NCBI GenBank assembly: GCA_030544215.1
Contig: JARZZO010000011.1
Span: forward strand, 9,410,001-9,474,000
Reading direction: 5' to 3'
DNA length: 64,000 bases
DNA from: Zantedeschia hybrid cultivar
Lineage: Eukaryota; Streptophyta; Magnoliopsida; Alismatales; Araceae
In this document: positions 14,001-23,436 of the stretch, piece after piece
Layout of the letters: each line of letters opens with the position of its first letter
Numbering within the stretch: the first letter of the stretch is position 1
Translations under genes and position numbers: made by a program
Notes under the pieces: generated by a model
What the model saw: the letters and a program-made list of their open reading frames with translations, nothing else
Told to the model about the DNA's origin: nothing
Database searches by the model: none

Positions 14001-14837
14001 CACAGTCTTTGATACTAACTATGCCCTCTCTAAATTTGTTTGGTAGGGCACTCTCTCTTTATGTGACACCATTGTCATGGTCAGGTGGTCGCTTGATTTC
14101 CTTGTTTCACTCTTCTATTGCCTGACTTCCTTGTTTCACTCTTCTTTTTATTTGCCTAAAGCTTGCCACTCAATTTACAGTTCTCCAATTGCTTTGTCCT
14201 TGAAAATTCACATCATTATTTCTACACTATACTTTGAAATATTTTCAAATTTCCATGAATTTGTTTCTTAACTCTGATAATGCTGCCTAAAGTAATTTTA
14301 ATTTTTTTATTCCAGAGTTTTATGTCCAATACTAATTTTATTGATGTAGTGCTTCATATGTTCTTGGAAACGTTGAACATTGATAATCAATCTTTGACAA
14401 AGCATCCTAATCTTACCTCCTATTTTCAAATTTTTCTTGTGGAGTGAGGTTAGGTTTGTCTTTTTGGATCAATTTGTGGATTTTCATGCCTTCTGTGCTT
14501 AATTTTGCTTATTTTATTGTAAATAGCAATATCTTTGAAATTTATGTATTTCTTTAAGAATGAGGATGGAACCCTGTGGAAGCCTGGGACGACACTGCCT
14601 GCTGGGTTGATGACATTTTACATGTCAACGAAGCCATTAGACAAGACATGGCATGTGATGGGGCTTGGATACAACCCGAGCATCAGCCAGGACGAGATCA
14701 ACAAGTCCGCTGTCATCCACTTCAATGGAAACATGAAACCCTGGCTTGATGTTGCTATGAACCAGTACAAGCACCTTTGGACCAAGTACGTAGACACTGA
14801 TATGGAGTTCCTTCAACTCTGCAACTTTGGCCTGTGA
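5031..14837 (+). CDS. GAUT: Galacturonosyltransferase (GAUT family, GT8), two exons
   Basis: The coding sequence joins 5031-6383 and 14559-14837 and gives 543 aa. Family members transfer galacturonic acid from UDP-GalA in pectin synthesis and are type II Golgi proteins. Residues 1-30 are a Pro/Arg-rich cytosolic tail and about 31-50 form a membrane anchor. A helical stem region follows and the GT8 domain begins at about residue 235, with the LLEDDVVVQ acidic metal/nucleotide motif at about 365-373. Exon 2 adds DGTLWKPG, HVMGLGYNPSIS, HFNGNMKPW and a C-terminal CNFGL. The exon 1 donor (ctg/gtgagt) and exon 2 acceptor (tttaag/aat) are both phase 0 and restore the family's continuous order. The frame opens at ATG 4875, but ATG 5031 places the membrane anchor at a normal distance. 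Exon 1 is very GC rich. The exon 2 wording suggests the GAUT10/11 group; subclass uncertain. Confidence 0.9.
6855..8440 (-). pseudogene. LINE-type reverse transcriptase remnant
   Basis: On the minus strand, 8403-8113 encodes a segment with SKLVGKEI, LGHKISNVPIKYLGLSL and KHWNDVLMKFE. This corresponds to the C-terminal part of plant non-LTR reverse transcriptases, where FPIKYLGLPL is the usual wording. Further down the minus strand, frames with many stops continue with possible traces of the domain that follows RT: an RRGW near 7895 and a WWWF segment near 6915. Many frameshifts and stops show an old, 3'-truncated or eroded copy lying antisense to the GAUT transcript. The left limit is approximate. 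Confidence 0.6.
8492..9188. mobile_element. MITE with imperfect terminal inverted repeats
   Basis: The left end reads TAAGGCCCTATTTGGATG and the reverse complement of the right end reads TAAGACCTGATTGGAGGC, so about 13 of 18 positions agree. TA dinucleotides flank both ends; no longer target duplication was found, so the superfamily (Tc1/mariner, PIF or hAT) is undecided. It carries a second foldback at 8698-9043. Confidence 0.5.
8698..9043. mobile_element. Nested foldback element (about 150-bp arms)
   Basis: The two arms are near-complementary over roughly 150 bp. ACTTGGTGC at 8698 pairs with GCACCAAGT at 9035-9043; inside, taggtcggggccgagctgac (about 8783) pairs with the region around 8955-8975, and the arms meet at a short AT-rich centre near 8880. 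The terminal ACTTGGTGC resembles the ATACTTGNTGCA termini of the foldbacks at 48219, 49052 and 56929. Confidence 0.65.
9189..10490. repeat. GATCGG-rich blocks around a CT-rich low-complexity core
   Basis: Dense GGATCGG/GGACCGG words at 9470-9620 and again at 10125-10205 flank a pyrimidine-rich, CT-microsatellite-like core (9715-10115). Sequences related to 'caactcg...gagtc' lie outside both blocks (9405-9430 and 10405-10435). This looks like one repeat unit with a simple-sequence interior; no coding sequence seen. Confidence 0.4.
10860..11380 (-). mobile_element. TRIM/copia-like LTR fragment with primer binding site
   Basis: Read on the minus strand, 11055-11043 gives TGGTATCAGAGCC, the initiator-Met tRNA primer binding site used by copia and TRIM elements. 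About 80 bp later comes a purine-rich stretch, then TGTTAGAATAGTCCCACATC (from about 10962), a typical LTR start. The LTR upstream of the primer site would begin near 11380 with TGTTGAAGAACC. The two presumed LTRs do not match obviously, so the element is rearranged or composite. There is no coding capacity. Confidence 0.5.
11381..12082. other. No gene recognised; C-homopolymer and CT-rich tracts
   Basis: A C tract spans 11791-11816 (interrupted by one A), followed by CT-rich sequence to about 12065. All open frames here come from this low-complexity DNA. Confidence 0.5.
12083..12330. repeat. Tandem duplication, 134-bp unit
   Basis: The unit starting cactagagagggctt at 12083 recurs at 12217 with nearly the same sequence. 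The second copy ends near 12325 at ccagaaga. An additional partial repeat (aggttgttttcttcccc) lies between the two copies, so the array grew by more than one event. Confidence 0.8.
12440..12780 (+). pseudogene. LINE endonuclease fragment
   Basis: The plus strand at about 12667-12725 translates as GVWGGDFNCVKDHHLWVMDN. GGDFN is the hallmark of the apurinic-type endonuclease domain of plant LINE ORF2. Coding-like traces lie upstream in other frames, with many stops. This is a short, old fragment in the GAUT intron, on the opposite strand to the LINE remnant at 6855-8440. Confidence 0.55.
12781..14558. other. Remaining intron sequence, nothing recognised
   Basis: AT-rich DNA with oligo-A/T runs (13097-13113). 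It ends at the GAUT exon 2 acceptor at 14557-14558. No coding or structured element could be supported. Confidence 0.5.
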
Positions 14838-15741
14838 AGGTGGATGCCAGGGTCCTTTAAGCTGAGATCACTCTATGAGCTTGCCTTTCTGGTTTTTCCT
14901 TGCTTTGATTCATGGCTAGCCACAGAGGATTACTGTTTGATGTCTTCTTTCATTTCGGCAGAGTCACAAAGTGAACCTGTCTATTCTACATCCACCCTGG
15001 TGTCTGAAGGCATCCTTAGAATTATTCATAGATCTTTGTAGTGTATTTGTTGTTCAGATGTATGGGGTGCTAAAACAATATATTACACGCCATGCTGTTC
15101 ATCAGAATTTTGTGGATGTGCATATTCTATAGATATACGAGTTACCAGAGTTTGATCCCCACATCTTTAGGCTGTTTGCAAGATTTGGCAACAAGATACT
15201 AGCAACATTCAGGTGATGACTAGTAGGATCATATGCACGACAGCATTGGAAGCTGTGTTTTAAACATAAAAACAGAGTGAGAGAATCAAATAAAAATGCG
15301 AGCGTTCATCAGAAATACCCATGGGCCATGGATTTCTATTTCTGAACTTTGAATAGTCAAAAAAGAAAGAGAAAGGGGGAATGAAAATAAAACACCTGAT
15401 CCCGTAGGATGGCAGCAACGGATCATGACCATCATCATCCTTTTGTTAGACGTGAGAATTTGATTAAAATCTTCTGGCAAATTGTTAATTTGAACTAACA
15501 TCTCATTTATTAAGGTAAAAGGCCTAACAAATAAGTTGTGGCTCTGAACTTGTTTTTACAATATAAACTCCATGTAAATGCTTATGCTCCTCTAACCTTT
15601 GCCGGTGCCTTCCCGAAGCTGAGTGAATTGTCTAATTAAATGGTAACTGATCATGCCAAAGTACTTTCCTTTTTAGTGCTTTCGTTCCAGTGCCATTTCC
15701 TTGTGGAGAGCTGCCTTTTCTATGTTCATTTTGTAACTAAC
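14838..15741. other. GAUT 3' untranslated region and downstream spacer
   Basis: The first 200-250 bp after the stop are probably the GAUT 3' UTR. No sharp polyadenylation signal was assigned. The rest shows no gene. Confidence 0.4.
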
Positions 15742-15990
15742 TTGGGGTCCATTTGTTTTCATGTAAAATGGGCCACATGAAAAGTTTTTTCTGAAAAGTA
15801 TATCACAATCATTTATTTGATAATCCGTAAAATTTTAGTCAACTGAAAACTTAATTCGTTGACTCTTTTTTTTCGTGGTTTTGGCGTCTTGAAAAGCATA
15901 TGAAATGACAAATTTTATTTTCATTTTCCTTGTAAATGATTTTTTACCGTCCTACTATGTTTTACCTGTAACCAAAGGGACTCTTAGTTG
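15742..15990. mobile_element. MITE-like element, hAT/PIF-type ends
   Basis: The left end ggggtccatttgttttcatg and the reverse complement of the right end (gagtccctttggttacag) form an imperfect inverted repeat of the 'GGGTCCNTTTGGTTNCA' type common in plant MITEs. The interior is AT rich. No clean target duplication was found. Confidence 0.45.
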
Positions 15991-16069
15991 CATCTAACAC
16001 TTGCTGATTTTTGTAATGATGAGTAAGGAATAGAAAAATAAGGACTAACATCTCAAGTCCAATGACTTT

Positions 16070-16336
16070 TAGCATAGAAAGCTAGAATCTGGAACAAACT
16101 TGAAAGGTCTTCGGCTTCTGTAGTCTATTATAGCAAAATTGTGACCAGACATATTTTTCCTTAGCGAGCTTGAGCTTAAATCTAAAATGATGTCTAACCA
16201 GAAACGAATGGAAGTATAGCTTCTTTCTGGGTCTCTGTAGTCTAATACGGCAAAATTGTGCTCAGACCTACTTTTCTTAATGAGCTTGAGCTTAAATCTG
16301 AAATGATGTCTAACCAGAAACGACTGCAAATCTAGC
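16070..16336. repeat. Tandem duplication, about 117-bp unit
   Basis: The segment from ctgtagtctattatagc (16118) to ccagaaacgaatgg recurs from 16235 with about 85-90 percent identity, including gagcttgagcttaaatct and atgatgtctaaccagaaacg. A partial third unit precedes 16118. Confidence 0.75.
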
Positions 16337-17956
16337 TTATTTGACTAGTCAGGTTAAATGCCTATATTTATCTATATCCATGTCATATATGCCCCTATAT
16401 TTATTTGTAGTGGATATAATTGGCATTCAGGTTTTAAAAAAGTGTGTAAATGCATTTGCAATAGGGATATTCATGTAAAATCTCTATTTTTCAGTAGTTA
16501 TCAGTTATATCAATATTGAAGCATCAAATAGAGCAGCCATCTTCCCCACTTAGGGAAGGGTCTCTAGATTCTTGCTGATTCTCTCTCTCTGTGTTTTGTT
16601 ACGGTGTGCGTAGTTTTACTGGATTCTTCTTCTTTTTCTTTTCCGTAAGGGGTAGATCTAAGGATGTGGTGATTCCTCATTCCTCTACATCTTGACCTGT
16701 TGTGTACTTTTCTATGGATCTATGTTGTAGAGCCAAGATTGTCATATTGACCCCAGGGGAAGAGTGGATGAGGAATATTTTGCTGATGAGCGCAGATCGT
16801 ATGACTTGGACCGAGAACAGAAAAAGAAAAGGAGTGCGTTAGAGGGCTTTATGCCATCAGCATGCACCATCTGATGAAACACAACTCCTTCGCTCGAGTG
16901 TCCATTTTAATCTGAATGGGGTAGTAAATCGTTAAAGTGGTATCTTATCTTAACTAACCATTTGTGTTAGTTGTTTATTACATTACCCTCTAAATATACA
17001 GTCCCATGAATTAGAACACTTCTCTCCTATTCATAGTGGGTTAGTCAATAGGTGCTTTTAAAATGCAGGACATGCTTTGGAGTGGAGTCTTTAATAGACA
17101 AAGCAAAAGTTAAATCATAAGAATATCCGAAATTTTTCTAGACTTCTCTTTCTTATCCTATGCCTTCTCTGCAAGATAAGCTTTGTACACCTTCAGTAGT
17201 GGGCAATTAGAAAGTGTAATTTAAATATCAGATGCTAGCTGTACTATACCGTGATTCTAAATCTCAATCCAAATCCTACTAAACATTTATAACAGAAAAT
17301 ATACATTTGAAAATGCGTCTTTTAAAATCCACCATTGAATGCCCCCCCACCTCTTAAGGGTGTCAAACGAGCCACATAGGCCAGCATGCAAGCTCGGTGG
17401 GCTGGCCCGTTATGGGCTGGGCTTGGGCTGGTCAACCAAAGCCGAATCCCTTGACCCAGTCCGTGAGTTAGGCCCATATTTTGATGAATTTGGCTGGGCT
17501 TGAATCCAGTGACTTATCTGGCTAATTCATATAAATCTTTAACCAAGTTATTAGTTAATAAATAGTATTACTTTTATATTGTTTGGACGGTGAGTTGGAA
17601 ATGGGCTTAATCAGTTGGGACTAGTACTTGATTTGCAATCACAATGATCTTTAAGTGCATATACATTTTGAAAACACAACTAAGCATATTATTTTTAAAT
17701 ACAACTATACACTTTAAGATCACTATATGTCTATCCAAATGAAATCTCACGTATGATCTTTCTACCCGCCGTCAAAGGCGCACTCCCGGACACATCTTCG
17801 ACCGTCAAAAATCTCTTGTGCATGGTCGTCCTTAGCTGCCACTAGCAACTTGTTTAGCCGCCACCCTCCCTCTCTTGGACACAGTAGGGTGAATGTACAT
17901 ATATATCCCGAGGAAGTTGTCCCAGATGACAGGGAAATGGACCGCGTGGTCGTGCA
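16337..17956. other. Spacer; one possible hAT-like fragment near 17350
   Basis: No gene is seen. At 17355-17480 a 'gggtgtcaaacgagcc' start is followed by repeated GGGCTGGGCTTGG words; in plants this wording is typical of an abundant dispersed repeat. Its far end was not found. The remainder is AT-rich. Confidence 0.35.
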
Positions 17957-18200
17957 ATGAAAATACTTGCTGTGCCGTGGTGCAGTTTAATTTTTTTATT
18001 TTTTAAATTTTTATGATGGGTCCGTTCATGTTCGGTATATTTGTACAATTTGATTGTTGATCGGACAACTTAAAAAAGAAAACTTGAAAAATAAAAATCG
18101 AGTTCAATGAACAGAAATCGAATTGCACGGCCATATGAAACATGATGAGATTCACCATTAAAAATTTTTAAAAGATACAAAAAAAAAAACAAACCACTTG
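17957..18200. mobile_element. Possible fragment of the ATACTTG foldback family
   Basis: aaaatacttgctgtgcc at about 17958 resembles the foldback termini at 48219 and 56929. The following ttttttattttttaaattt and 'gatcggacaacttaaaa' sequences match the interior of those elements. The right end is not clear; it lies directly beside the SBH pseudogene. Confidence 0.35.
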
Positions 18201-18224
18201 CCACGGCTGTCGGCTTACCGTGCA

Positions 18225-18481
18225 GCCTGCATGACACTGCAAACCGACGCAGCAAGTCAGACTGTTGTGCAATTGATGCCGTTGAGCTAGTGGTGGAGGG
18301 AGCTGATGGCGAACCACAGTCCACAAGTGGCAGTCGAGGCCCTTCTTAAGGGAGAGTAGGATGAATAAGCCGGGGCTGGCCCCTGCCGACATGCCAGTGA
18401 GGAGGGAGGCCTTGACAGCGCCGCCGATGCCCTCGCCGGTGAGCGAGTCGACAGGTGCATGTGCTGAGCGCCGTAGGCATA
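18225..18481 (-). pseudogene. SBH: Sphinganine C4-hydroxylase copy A, 3' half, split by CACTA
   Basis: The plus-strand text aligns with the SBH copy at 45.1-45.3 kb: gaaccacagtcc...agtgg matches about 45151-45170, and tgagcgccgtaggc matches 45299-45312. On the minus strand this is the C-terminal half of the fatty-acid-hydroxylase-type enzyme that makes phytosphingosine in the ER. The copy stops exactly at the CACTA insertion and resumes at 40045. Reading frames are eroded and the last exon end is not conserved. A nonfunctional duplicate is inferred. Confidence 0.75.
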
Positions 18482-18484
18482 TAT

Positions 18485-18665
18485 CACTACAACAAAGTTG
18501 TTCTGTTCTTACAGAGGATGCTTACGGTTTTGTGAAGTATTAGTATAAGGAATGATTTTTTACGGTTTAATAAGTTTTAGTTATAGAATATTAAAGCGTA
18601 AGTATATTTTCGTAAGTAAAAAATATATTTTATTTATTTAAGAATACAATTCCGTAAGTACCATC
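18485..18665 (+). repeat. CACTA left terminus and subterminal motif array
   Basis: Terminal repeat CACTACAACAAA, then several copies of TTACGG or CGTAAGTA at about 18519, 18560, 18597, 18619 and 18652. These are candidate transposase binding sites. Confidence 0.7.
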
Positions 18666-18672
18666 TGTGGAC

Positions 18673-19150
18673 CTAAAAAATATCACTCCCGCGCAAGCAA
18701 AAACACTCCCGCGCTAAACCTCTCACACGAAAACCCCCGAATCCCAAAAAAAGACTATCACCCGCGATCGAAAACCCCCAAATCAATCCCCCCAAAAGAA
18801 ACCCTCCCAGCACCGCCACCTTTTGCCTCAGATCCATCAGGCTCGCCCTTCTCAGGCTCTGCTCCATCTCCGCGAGCACCTCCATCTCCATCTTCCTCAC
18901 CTTCCTCTCCATCTTCTTCTCGTTGAACGCCCAACCCCGCAGGTCACCTAGGGCATACTTCCAGGCCATTCCTTCGCTGCCAGCGACGGCGGCGGCAACG
19001 ATCTCAAGGAGCACGTGCTCGAGGCACTGGAGGGCCGGCACCGAACACCTCGCAGCGGCCGCACCCTCTGCTCCGGGCCGTCCCGCTGCTGCCGGCGCAG
19101 GAGGCCAACGTGGCCCAGCCACGGCTCAACCAGTAGCCGGCCCATGATAT
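18673..19150 (-). pseudogene. GC-rich captured gene fragment inside CACTA (unrecognised)
   Basis: The minus strand has an open frame with monocot-gene-like GC bias from 19122 to 18673 (149 aa). It contains a basic/acidic helical segment (KKMERKVRKMEMEVLAEMEQ) and then a short hydrophobic stretch (VAVLGGFLLGGLIWGF). It differs sharply in composition from the AT-rich transposon around it. The family was not recognised. A host gene fragment captured by the CACTA element is the simplest reading; a part of the original CACTA is possible. Confidence 0.4.
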
Positions 19151-21186
19151 CTGTTGGCCATTGTCTTCCCCGATGCCTGATATCCGTCTGCCATATCTCG
19201 AACGACCGCCGCGCTCGAAGCAACACTGTGCGCAGCCGGCGCCAAGAGACACCCAATCGCCGCTGTCTTCTCCGGCACCGCGTGAAGGAACCGGCCGCCA
19301 CTGTCGTCCCCAACACCTGATCTCCGACCGCCATATCTATTCAGGTGTTGTTTCTTCCTCTATGGTCTCTGTTCAGGTACGGTGTCCCCAACATCTATTA
19401 GCCGCTTGTTGTTGTGATCGTTGGTAGAAAGAATCCCAGTGCCATGGTCTGTTTAATTTTTCCCCATCTTTGAGATCATCCCAGTGTAAGGCATCATTGT
19501 GTGATATTGATGCTCTTGATGGTTGCCACAATCTGCAGCAGTCCTACACTAAGCATGCTGGAGGTTGTGCTGATGATGCATGGGATTATGTGTTTTAGAG
19601 ATAGTCATTGATACCTCCAGTGATAGATCTTGCCATTGTGGATGTCATTTGGACTTGTGGTTAAACTATATCCTGCATACGTCTATGCATTTTGCATAGG
19701 AACATTCTGTTAAAACACCCAAGTAGAAGAAAATGAGAAAATATACACTGCGAAGAGTTTACAATTTCATTTCCACAGATATATATGGAAAAAAAGTAAT
19801 AAAACTAAAGTGTAAGGAAATAATATTCTTGGAGACATCTGATACAATTGGAACTACAAACCGGTATAACCAGAAGTTAAAGATTGGATGTTGTTTCTTT
19901 AATCTCTTCCAACGAGATTGCCTGCAACACGGAACACCAAAATGTGATGAAACCATCAAACAACAGGTAAAATTCAAATTCCAGTAAGTGTCATTGACAT
20001 AAATATATTGATTGTAGAAATCTTTAGGTAAAATCCGCAACTTTTCCTGTTATTTTACTTTGCTTTGCTTATTTATTGATTCATCCATAAGAAGGCCATC
20101 CATTTGGCAAGTAACCTAAGCCTGTGGTTGTCCAGTAATCCCACAAAACAGGTCATCGCTCAAAGGTGTTGGACTTGAGATACTTGAAAAGAGACCTAGC
20201 TTTGAGCCGAGAAGCCCATTGGGGAACAAAATTTTGGCAAGCATGTAAGATTCATAATATAGAGTTGTTCTGCTCCCCAAGAACCAGATATGGTAGATAT
20301 GGTTCTTGGGGAGCAGAATAGATATTTGAATAAACTGCCATTTCAAATGTTCAATCCCTCACTCAACAAACAGAACCATCCTTTAAGGAAGTACTGCAAC
20401 CAATGAGGAAATAGATGCTGGAAGCAATGGAGAAACTTGAAACAGGAAGCATGTGAGAAAAAAAACAGAAGTGAAACAGGTTAACATGCAGAATATGGAA
20501 GGGGATGAAGTAAAACATGGTAGTCTGGAAACACCTGAAACTCCACAGAACCATGGGATATCGATGTCAATGTGTTTATCATGCAATCATATAACTTTTC
20601 AAATGAAGTTAGATATTCTCATATGTTTTGCATGTTCTACATAATCATTTCTGCAGTTGCCCTATTCCAGGAAAACAATAATAACTAAACCTTAAGTGGT
20701 CCAAATGAAGGAAATGTAATTCCTGGTAACATAGGACTCAATCCTAGGTTCATGGGTTTACTCTCGGAATTCAATCCAACACCCCCCCCCAACAAAAAAA
20801 AAAAAAAACTGTAGCAATGATACTGGACATACTAACCCAAAATGAACTCATATTTTATGCCACCAGAAGTTATCAGCTCATAGCATCTAGGTTAAAATAT
20901 TCATATCTCACAAAAATGGTGAGACAATCATCTAATTCTCATTATGAAATTAAGACAGAAAAGGGATTCCTTGTCATGATAATACCAACCTCTCACGCAT
21001 GGGAACACATGGACAGTTCCATATGCTAACTTTATTTTGCTTTTATGTTGATTATATGTGTTCTTATGTCAAATAGTTATGTTTTAGTTTGCATAAATTA
21101 TGAAATGTATAGATCAACCAAGACACTGATGTTATTTTTTTTTATCATTTGTAGTGAAGTTCATTTATCATTTTATATTGATAAAT
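19151..21186. other. CACTA interior, no gene recognised
   Basis: The GC-rich part continues to about 19400, then AT-rich DNA follows. There is a perfect short hairpin at 20268-20318 and a C then A homopolymer at 20781-20809. This is presumably the promoter side of the transposase gene. Confidence 0.4.
20268..20318. other. Perfect 18-bp stem hairpin
   Basis: ttctgctccccaagaacc at 20268-20285 is the exact reverse complement of 20301-20318, separated by a 15-nt loop (20286-20300). Perfect stems of this length are rare by chance in the surrounding AT-rich DNA. Confidence 0.75.
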
Positions 21187-21870
21187 ATGGATTGGAATTG
21201 GATGGATCAACTAAGGCACTCAAAGGAGTACTTAGATGGTGTTGATAAGTTCATTAATTTTGCTTTTGAATCTTTGGGAGGTTGTGGAAGTATCAAGTGC
21301 CCTTGTTTACGTTGTGCATGCACTCTGAAATGGGAAAAAGAAACAGTTAGAGAGCATTTATACTTCAATAGAGTCATCAAAGATAAGAAGTTTTGGTCTT
21401 TTCATGGGAGTGGTTCAAGTTCTAGAAAGCCATCGGCACAAGATAATTCATGTGAACTTCCTTTTAAGGATGGTGCTATACATGATATGTTACAAGATAT
21501 TTTTGGTATGGAGAACATCGAAGATGCGAAGTCTCAATCTAGTGGTGAGGATGAAAGGAATCATGATGAACTTAACAATCTGATTGAAGATATTGAACAA
21601 CCATTATACCCAGGATGCAAGAAGTTTAACAAACTTTCCTTTGTAATTCGACTATTCAACATAAAGTGCATGGGTCAAATGAGTAACAAAGCTTTCAACA
21701 TGTTATTGAAATTGCTAAAGGAGGCATTTTGAGAAGGTGAGGTATTACCAAATTCTTTTTATGAAGTGAAGAAGCTTATTAGTGACTTGGGATATACTTA
21801 TGATCGGATTGATGCTTGTCCTAATAATTGTATATTATATCGAAAGGACTATGAGTCATATTACATTAAA
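21187..21870 (+). pseudogene. CACTA TNP2 transposase N-terminal part, broken
   Basis: ATG 21187 opens MDWNWMDQLRHSKEYLDGV, the start of the Transposase-associated domain of CACTA TNP2 proteins. The zinc-binding-like pattern KCPCLRCAC is followed by REHLYFNRVI and WSFHG. The frame runs to TGA at 21730-21732, beyond which the same frame goes on with EVLPNSFYEVKKLISDLG and DACPNNCILYRKDYE, typical TNP2 sequence. The TGA is therefore a nonsense mutation. The catalytic DDE region that should follow is missing by 21900. No transposition activity is expected from this copy. Confidence 0.8.
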
Positions 21871-22501
21871 TTAAGATTTATAAGTGAATCAGTTTTTCTA
21901 TATAAGTAAATATGAGATATCTATATAGTTAGTTGCATTATCAATTGGCAAAGGGCATATATAAGAAATTAAAAAAAGGACCTGAAAAAAAACTACCTCT
22001 TAGGTGTCCACCTTGCCATCTTATATTGAGCTTGTTTTTTTCTATTTTATCTTCTTTTTTTTTTCCTGTCAAAACTTATGAACATGGAATTAAAGTTAAG
22101 TTTTTCTGAGTAGTTTTGATTCAGTATCAAACTAGCACCTGTTGAAGCATCTTATATTGAACTTGTAATAACTGTGGAGAGTTCAAGAGATGGCAAGGCA
22201 GCATGCTCCCACTCCTGTTATCTTGCATTACTCTTGTTATCTGGATTACTCCTGTAGATAATCATGAAACGTATTTGTATCCATATTTTAAATATTTCTT
22301 CTAGATATCTGCATCATTTGCTTCAATTTTATTTACGTGTCTACCCATGTGTATAATACTATGTGCATGTATCTGTCTGTATATTATACTTGTGTATATG
22401 TGTATATGCATATCATTTTTCCTGTATATCATTTTTCCTGTTCTTATTATGTTTTATTTGAGGTGTCACAAATGATTATGTGGTATATTTTAATTATGTA
22501 G
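21871..22501. other. CACTA interior between TNP2 and C48 fragments
   Basis: AT-rich, with TATG/TGTATA microsatellite-like words (22340-22420). The rest of the TNP2 transposase has been lost here. Confidence 0.45.
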
Positions 22502-22842
22502 GTACCACAACAAACAAATAGCTCAGAATGTGGCTTCTTCGTGTTGTACTACATTCACTTATTCATACAGAGTGCTCCACAATCTTTCTCTCAGGACGGT
22601 TATCCATATTTTGTATGTTCTCATTCGTTTATCTGTGTTATATTATTGTTTTGCTGTAATTTATCGTTATGATTGATATTTTTTTTTTGTCTTCTTGTCA
22701 GCTTACTAATGGCTGGTTTAGTCGGACAGATATTGATTCATTTCAGCATATGCTAACCATAGGAAAACAGCCAAACATTGTAATTGCACCTGAGATTGGA
22801 GAAGAGAAAACTGGCCATGCATCTGGCAAAAGAAAGTCTTGA
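22502..22842 (+). pseudogene. Ulp1-type (C48) cysteine protease C-terminal fragment
   Basis: Two exons are visible: 22502-22612 and 22702-22842, with AG/GT borders and matching phase. The product starts VPQQTNSSECGFFVLYYIH, which holds the Gln...Cys-Gly catalytic pattern of SUMO-protease-like (Ulp1) domains often carried by plant CACTA and Mutator elements. It ends GHASGKRKS at TGA 22840-22842. The histidine and aspartate half of the catalytic triad is not present upstream, so it is a remnant. The gypsy target duplication (22839-22843) overlaps its stop codon. Confidence 0.7.
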
Positions 22843-22843
22843 G
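22839..22843. repeat. Target site duplication, left (ttgag)
   Basis: ttgag directly precedes the 5' LTR and is repeated at 37426-37430 directly after the 3' LTR. Confidence 0.9.
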
Positions 22844-23033
22844 TGTAGACACGCTAATTTTTGACATCATTTCGAGTAAATTTCATATCATATAGTAATG
22901 CCTCAGAATGGTCTGATAATTAATCATTAATTAATTTTTATTAACTTTTTTAGTGTCGGGTTTAACAGATGTGTTTAAGTTAATCAATTGAATTGATTTT
23001 AATTCAAATTTGAGTTAAAATATGAAGAATTCT

Positions 23034-23328
23034 AAAAGACGTCGACCAACGTAGACGCGATTTAGAGTTTATTCCTGTTTTAACGATTAAATTTGAATTT
23101 TAATTAATTGATTTATTAACTAAAAGGCGTCTGGGAATGTCGACGCGTTTTAAGTTTCCTAAGTGATTTTAACTTCCCCTCCGGATGTTTATCCTTATCT
23201 TAATTAGGCTAAAAGACGTCTACACAGGTGGACGCGTTTTACCTTATAAAGATAAAGATAAGTTTTCCCGGATATTTATCCTTATCTTAATTAATCTGAA
23301 AGGCGTCAGCCAATGTGGACGCGTTTTA
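23034..23328 (+). promoter_or_regulatory. U3 array: four GCGTC...GACGC units spaced 87-89 bp
   Basis: Units begin at 23034, 23122, 23211 and 23298. Each follows the plan AAARRCGTC, 11-12 nt spacer, GACGCG, TTTTA-like tail. Units 3 and 4 also share the upstream text atccttatcttaatta, so the array is a degenerate tandem repeat of about 88 bp. Its place 100-400 bp before the TATA box fits an enhancer; that role is inferred. Confidence 0.7.
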
Positions 23329-23428
23329 GATAATTACAGATAAAGATGAATTAATCAGTATTTATCTGTCGGTTAAGATGGATAAATTCGGAGTTTTTCA
23401 ATGTTAATCTCGAACGCAAGAAATGCCT

Positions 23429-23436
23429 ATAAATAC
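23429..23436 (+). promoter_or_regulatory. LTR TATA box (TATAAATA)
   Basis: TATAAATA in the context gcctataaataccc, in the middle of the LTR and about 100 bp after the last GCGTC unit. The transcription start would lie near 23460. The same box is at 36689-36696 in the 3' LTR. Confidence 0.7.

Larger units (their letters stand above)
6384..14558 (+). other. 8.2-kb GAUT intron filled with transposon debris
   Basis: It starts GTGAGT and ends TTTAAG. The protein is continuous across it, so no internal exon is missing. It contains LINE remnants on both strands, a MITE with a nested foldback, a TRIM/copia-like fragment, homopolymer tracts and a tandem repeat, each listed separately. Confidence 0.75.
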
